Program-made: the position numbers and the translations under genes | NCBI GenBank assembly: GCA_905221605.1 | Contig: CAJNDS010002599.1 | Location: 328,460-347,285 of the forward strand | Origin: Symbiodinium natans | Lineage: Eukaryota > Sar > Dinophyceae > Suessiales > Symbiodiniaceae | DNA: 18,826 nucleotides | Reading direction: 5' to 3' | In this document: positions 14,384-18,826 of the stretch, piece by piece | Layout of the letters: every line of letters begins with the position of its first letter | Numbering within the stretch: the first letter of the stretch is position 1 | Notes under the pieces: model-generated | Told to the model about the DNA's origin: nothing | Seen by the model: the letters and a program-made list of their open reading frames with translations, nothing else | The model's database searches: none

Positions 14384-15300
14384 AAAAAAGAGAAAGCCCT
14401 TAGCCCTTCAACCCCTTCAATCCCAACCCCTCAACATTTTAAATCCACACCCCCCACCATACTCGACAAAACCCAAACCATTACAACAAAAATAAAAATC
14501 AAAACCCCACCTTTCAACCCCAATCCCACAATCCAACTCCTCAACAACAGGAAACTATGCTCCTCTAAGTATACACGAAAGCAATGGCGCAACAGATATA
14601 TGCTCCGAAAAGCATCAATTAAACATGAATCCTCCATTGAGACGATAATAATGAAGAGACTATTGTAGCCTCATAATGGACGAAGAGAGATTTGATACTC
14701 GACTACATCCCAAAAGAATTAATTGAATAACCAACGTCTCGGATGATCACACAACACCATCCACACGAGTCCTCAAATTCTCAACACCCTAAAACCCCCC
14801 AAAATCAATAAAACACCATAAAATGCAGGAGTCCTCAACCTTCAACGGCCCTCAACAATCCCTCAATAGTCCCGGAACAACCCCCTCGTAACCCTCAATA
14901 ACCCCCTTCAATAGTCCTTCCCTTCAACAATCCCTCCCTTCAGCAACCCCGCCCCTGAACAGCCCCTCCTTCAATCCCTCTCCTCTCAGCCCCTCTTCAA
15001 CCCCTTCTCAACTCAGCGGTTCAAGCCCTCAGCCCCTCAACCCTTCCAGCCCCTCAGCCCCTCTACCCCAGTCCCTCAGCGCCCCAAAACCACCCATCCC
15101 CCACCATACCGGACAAAACCCAAACCATTACAGCAAATCAAAACCCCAGCCTGGCCCCTCAATCCCAGCCCCTCAACACCCCAAAACCACCCACCCCCAC
15201 CACGCCCGACAAAACCCACACCATTACGACAGAAGCAAAAAACAAAACCCCCTAAATCCGACAAACTCCTACAACCATAAAACCCTTAAACCCTGAACCC
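14384..15300. other. C-rich low-complexity DNA with diverged repeats
   Basis: No gene is visible. The plus strand is strongly depleted in G and dominated by CCCCTCAA-like words. A repeat with the core GACAAAACCCAAACCATTAC occurs near 14453-14546, 15098-15178 and 15194-15252 (the last with CACACC in place of CAAACC). Open frames here are shadows of this composition. Confidence 0.7.
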
Positions 15301-15519
15301 GGGGATCCCGAAAAATTCATGAGGCGTGTCCAGCGTCGACACTGCATACATTGATATGTGATCGTGAGGCCGAACCCCCTTGAACAACTGGCGGGCGGCG
15401 ACCATCATCTGAACTACCCTGGATCAAGAGATTTCCTTGAAGATTTCCCTGAAGGTGCATCCACGTCATCATTGTTGAATTAGAACCATAGATCCAATCC
15501 GGAAAGCCTAAACCTCAAT

Positions 15520-15619
15520 CCGGGTGATTCCTAAAATTCCGGGAATTTTCAGCTCCGGGTGATTCCCAAAATTCCCAGGATTTTTAGATAATAAGCGTTA
15601 AAATTCCCGGAATTTTCAG
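15520..15619. repeat. Tandem repeat with near-palindromic core
   Basis: Two full units of about 33-35 bp and one partial unit share CCGGGTGATTCC followed by a core. The core at 15533-15549, AAAATTCCGGGAATTTT, is an 8-bp perfect stem around a single central base; the copy at 15600-15616 has C in place of the central G, and the middle copy (15568-15585) is decayed. Confidence 0.85.
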
Positions 15620-15954
15620 GATCCCCCTGCAAGGCCCTCACAAGCAACCAAATCGACCGGAAGAGGAGGCGGGGCATCTGACAGGGCGGCCGCAGAGCGA
15701 AAATAGGGGTCGAGCCCATAACATTTTATGGGAATAATATCGACGACTAAATGAAAGAGATTTCTGCTCCCACAAATATTTTTTAAGAAACAACTTCTGA
15801 TATTCTTAAGAGGCCCGAGGGAATATATAAATACCATTCAAATATTGAGAGAGATTATTTCTCCCTTTCTAAATTGAGTCTATATAATCCTCGAGATCGA
15901 TTGCAAATGAGAGAGAAATCGAGACGAGGCATTTCCATATTCTCGAATACGTTC

Positions 15955-16368
15955 CTACCACCACCCTGAACGAGGCCAAGGAGCAAGGAAGTGTCGGAAT
16001 CCGAAGAGAAAATGAAGAAATTCCATCTCGAGGAAAAGGACCCTAATTGAGATATATATCTCTAAGCGGTGCCCAAATATAATCGAACCAGAAAAGTTGT
16101 TCTTGTTTTTCAATACAAGTGGCCCGCACAAGTGACGAATGACAATATCTTCCTGCATTTCACTAGACGCTTGATGCGCCCATTGCAGCGCACAAGCCGT
16201 GTGGAAACCACGTTGCAAGTCGACAGATATCCTGGCCGAGAGCTTTCCACGAGTTGTGTTGAATTTAACCCCCATTCTCTCATCGGCCGTTCGACACAAA
16301 GAATCCAGAATAGACGAGGCTTCCGGCATCATACCCACGAAAGGGAAAAGAAATTCGAAGATTCCCAA
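15955..16368 (-). pseudogene. Decayed retroelement fragment, C-terminal end
   Basis: The frame begins near a TTG at 16368 and reads FLFPFVGMMPEASSIL (about residues 6-20), then ARISVDLQRGFHTACALQWA (about 44-63). I recognise this as the closing segment of a family of eukaryotic reverse-transcriptase polyproteins whose last part has a F-x-PFV...G...A pattern and a final RxSVxLQRGxA. It lies in the right order and orientation after the fragments at 16640-17118. There is no start context and stops separate it from those fragments, so it is a remnant. The family match is from memory of patterns and not from a search. Confidence 0.45.
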
Positions 16369-16639
16369 ATGTATCTATCAAAAGAGAGACAAATCATTGA
16401 AAGTAAAAAAGTATTCCGATGGCACAAAACGTGATTTCAAACTCCACAAATGCCCATCATATTGAGAAGTTAGGCTCGATCCATGATCCTGCATGAGGGG
16501 CATCCTGCAAGGAGTTCAAATGAAAGAGAATATTCATGAGTCACTCACATAAATCCAAGAAGGTTGCGATGGCGTTAGCATCCGTTAAATGTCCCATCCG
16601 AAACATCCGTTGGGCTTCGATGGCCCTATGGAGCCCCCT

Positions 16640-17118
16640 CTATAAATCGAATTTCAAACGACCCAAGCATTCCTGAAAAGAACATCCCGCCACACGCCGA
16701 CAACACTCGTCGACCCGAACACACAAACTAACTAACAAGTCCCGAGCCCCTTGTTCAATATCACCTAAATTCTCGAAGATGATAGGCTCGAGACCGAGAT
16801 CAACCGCAATGCACCTTGCAACGATAGTCGCGTGTGCGCGCTTACGCTGGGCATATTGGGATGCAGCTCGCAATGCCCAATTGCCGAACCCTCAAATATA
16901 ACGATCGCCAATCGCAAACATACCGCATCCCGAAAGGCGGGATCGGGCAAGAGAATATCCTGGATCATCCCTGGGTTCTGGTGTAGCCATGCATCCGCCC
17001 CTTTCGTTGCCACGGCACGTAAACGTGCCCGCTCTGAACAATCTACTTGGTCTAAAAGCGCTTGTATCACTTGCTGATATACAGATTCCAAATATCTTAG
17101 GTCGAAGATATTTCTCAT
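16640..17118 (-). pseudogene. Decayed retroelement fragment, zinc-ribbon/endonuclease-like region
   Basis: Two overlapping frames, 16765-17118 (117 codons) and 16640-16873 (77 codons), continue each other after a frameshift. The first has SERARLRAVATKGADAWL at about residues 28-45 and FRDAVCLRL near 62-70, a pattern that precedes the C-x2-C zinc site in some reverse-transcriptase polyproteins. The second has HATIVARCIAVDLGLEPIIF near 14-33, equivalent to the HNxxRD...GL segment after that site. Farther along the minus strand SPTDV occurs near 16590, equivalent to RPADV. Together with 15955-16368 this makes one degenerate C-terminal region of about 1.1 kb. No RT core was found upstream. Confidence 0.5.
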
Positions 17119-18469
17119 TAGGATTTCATGGGATTATTATCATCATAGGACTGATTATTTTTTCTATATTTGATGATTGGATACGATAAATCTTGAATTT
17201 GTTTATCGATATTAATTTTTCTAGTATTATATTTCCAGATTTTTTTTTCGAATTGGCTTACTATTGATTGATATGGATGAAAATATGATCGTAATTATCT
17301 TCAATTTCGGATCGTAATTTGATCTTAAGGAGATTGAAATAACGTTTCTAGTCGGTACAAGAGACATGTCTTCCCAAAATCTCCAATTCTATATATTGAT
17401 ATCTAAATATCCTAAATATCCTCAGATGGTACGAAGCGATATCCACGCTCCAAATCACCAAGTAAGAATCTGCATAGAAATCTCAGAATTCTCGTGAGAC
17501 AATGCGGTCGTCCCAAAAACAAAGATTGCGGTCATACGACTCCAAGCCCCAAACAGTGCATTAAACGCCCACCATCGCCCCCAATTAAGCCCAAGGGCGC
17601 AGAATCGCGGCAGACGAACAAGAACGCAGATAATTTGATATACGTTATGGATGGAAGATTGGATTGAATAATTATATATACAATGAGATGTATCATTTTT
17701 TATCGGGGAAAAATTAGGCGATCTTCTGATTATCCTTTCTAATCATTATAGGACCATCGAAGCCCAATGAATCCTTCGGATTGGATATTTGATGGATCCT
17801 GATACCATCACTACTATTTTGGATTTATATACGTGATTCATGAATTTGTAGGATATCCGAGTAATTTATGATCTCATTTCCAATATATTCTTCGTATAAG
17901 ATCATGGGTCGAGCCTAATTCCTGAATAAGATGGATGTAATAGGAGCTCGTACAAGAATTCTACGAAATATGGCGTTCGCAATATGAATAGATATTCCGA
18001 GCTTTGGATAATGTGGATTATAAATACGTAGCGTTTCATTTGATGCAATAATATTATGGATATTGTTAGTTTCAATTCTGGGCACACACAGCCCCACATA
18101 CGTTCTTTTCTCCGTTGCTTACTTGGAACGAAGATCGATTTAAACAGGCTGTCGAAATTCTCGTGGATCAGCCACTTTCAGAATAAACATGGCGTCAAGT
18201 TGGCTTCCCTCCTGACCGGGGCGGGTTAGTGCGGAAAAGATCGTGGTCGGGCAGGAATTCGGTTCCATAGCCGATATCTTTTATATAGTAATTATTCGTT
18301 CTACGCGCTGCCTGGCGATCAATCTATCTTGGGGTTGGCGCCGGCTATACAGCATTATTTCCAATATGGATTCCTTGCTTGAAAGATGATACCAATAAGC
18401 CTCGATAGTCGGATTTATTCAAGGAAGGCGTTGTGGTTGCCCATAGCGATTTCCTGCGACAATTTGGGT
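17119..18469. other. AT-rich spacer between two inverted element fragments
   Basis: No gene is supported. The stretch is AT-rich apart from a GC-richer island near 17440-17630. Frames at 17902-18099 on the minus strand read protein-like words in two phases (for instance YNPHYPKLGISIHIANAIFR), which may be further decayed element sequence, but I could not identify them. Confidence 0.5.
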
Positions 18470-18826
18470 GAACGGGATCGGTCGAGAATCGAGAGTTTTT
18501 CGGAAGTTGGGCTGATGGATGGATTCGAGCTATTCCCAATCAAGTATTTGATGTGTATATTACATGTCATGATGTCCTTTCCATATGATTTGACTTGCCA
18601 ATATTTGATATTGATGAGGAATGTCGATTATGCCTCCAAAATAATGATACCTTCATAAATCATTATTTGAATTGAAATATGATAAGAATAAATCGTTCTT
18701 CATAATCTCATCCGGGATGAAATCTTCCGAGTTGCATGGGAAAGAGGATTGGGAATCCGAAAAGAATCGATTCATTTGTTACCGGAGGATCCTATACGTA
18801 GACCAACGGACATTCTGACGATATCA
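18470..18826 (+). pseudogene. Decayed retroelement fragment, plus strand, cut by window end
   Basis: Reading across frameshifts, this has GERDRSRIESF (from 18467), ADGWIRAIPN (18511-18540), CRLC (18622-18633), then DTFINHYLN followed by a TGA at 18673-18675 exactly where the zinc-ribbon Cys of D-x-F-G-x-H-x3-C would stand, and from 18701 HNLIRDEIFRVAWERGLGIR and RRPTDIL up to the window edge. The order matches the minus-strand copy at 16640-17118 (SERARL, ADAWL, then H-x2-I and GL). It is therefore a second copy of the same element family in inverted orientation. Stops and at least two frameshifts make it non-functional. The intact family would have a metal-binding ribbon and a restriction-like-endonuclease-like segment (inference). 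Confidence 0.5.

Noticed and set aside
15345-15485. Open plus-strand frame ending ...SRDFLEDFPEGASTSSLLN before a TAG
   Set aside because: About 45 codons, no start, no recognised family; could be chance.
15616-18826. Organelle (plastid or mitochondrial) origin for the AT-rich DNA
   Set aside because: No organelle gene, rRNA or tRNA could be recognised; the identifiable pieces look like nuclear retroelement remnants.

Overview
The window looks like non-genic, probably subtelomeric or repeat-rich nuclear DNA of a dinoflagellate (Symbiodiniaceae-like). The case rests on scattered arrays of the TTTAGGG/CCCTAAA telomere-type heptamer and on one full-length Ty1/copia retrotransposon of a style I associate with dinoflagellates: Lys/Gly-rich KGKGK linker, DGGAS protease motif, HVDD reverse transcriptase motif and a very large polyprotein. 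The host call is an inference; another alga with TTTAGGG telomeres is possible. No ordinary host gene could be supported.

Layout. 1-5500: no convincing gene; degenerate telomere-type arrays in both orientations, a 20-bp perfect palindrome, a ~200-bp almost pure G/A tract, and a cluster of direct and inverted repeats around 3935-4261 and 4822-4860. A few short exon-like stretches (303-428, 1091-1195, 1497-1592) are too short to call. 5500-6196: AT-rich, no gene. 6197-14383: a complete minus-strand copia element, 8177 bp without its target duplications, with two identical 197-bp LTRs, a 5-bp AATAG duplication, a primer-binding site resembling an initiator-tRNA-Met type, a gag ORF and an unbroken 2343-codon pol ORF in the +1 frame relative to gag. 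14384-15300: C-rich low-complexity DNA with three copies of a diverged repeat. 15300-18826: AT-richer DNA with a palindromic tandem repeat and two decayed fragments, in opposite orientations, of what looks like the C-terminal part of another reverse-transcriptase element.

How it works together. The copia element carries all parts for its own cycle: Gag, zinc knuckle, protease, integrase with D-D35-E, reverse transcriptase and RNase H. It also carries two segments outside the standard copia plan. One, between protease and integrase, resembles a Rossmann-fold cytosine-methyltransferase-like domain (EVFSGSGG and APSC motifs). The other is a ~330-residue extension after RNase H with a membrane segment, a 15-residue DVQTE repeat array, a helical stretch and a YHxxxC...RPCxxC metal-site-like module. 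The switch from gag to pol appears to need a +1 shift; the sequence CUA-UGA-C at the gag stop is a plausible place. Identical LTRs and open frames suggest a very recent insertion into older repeat debris.
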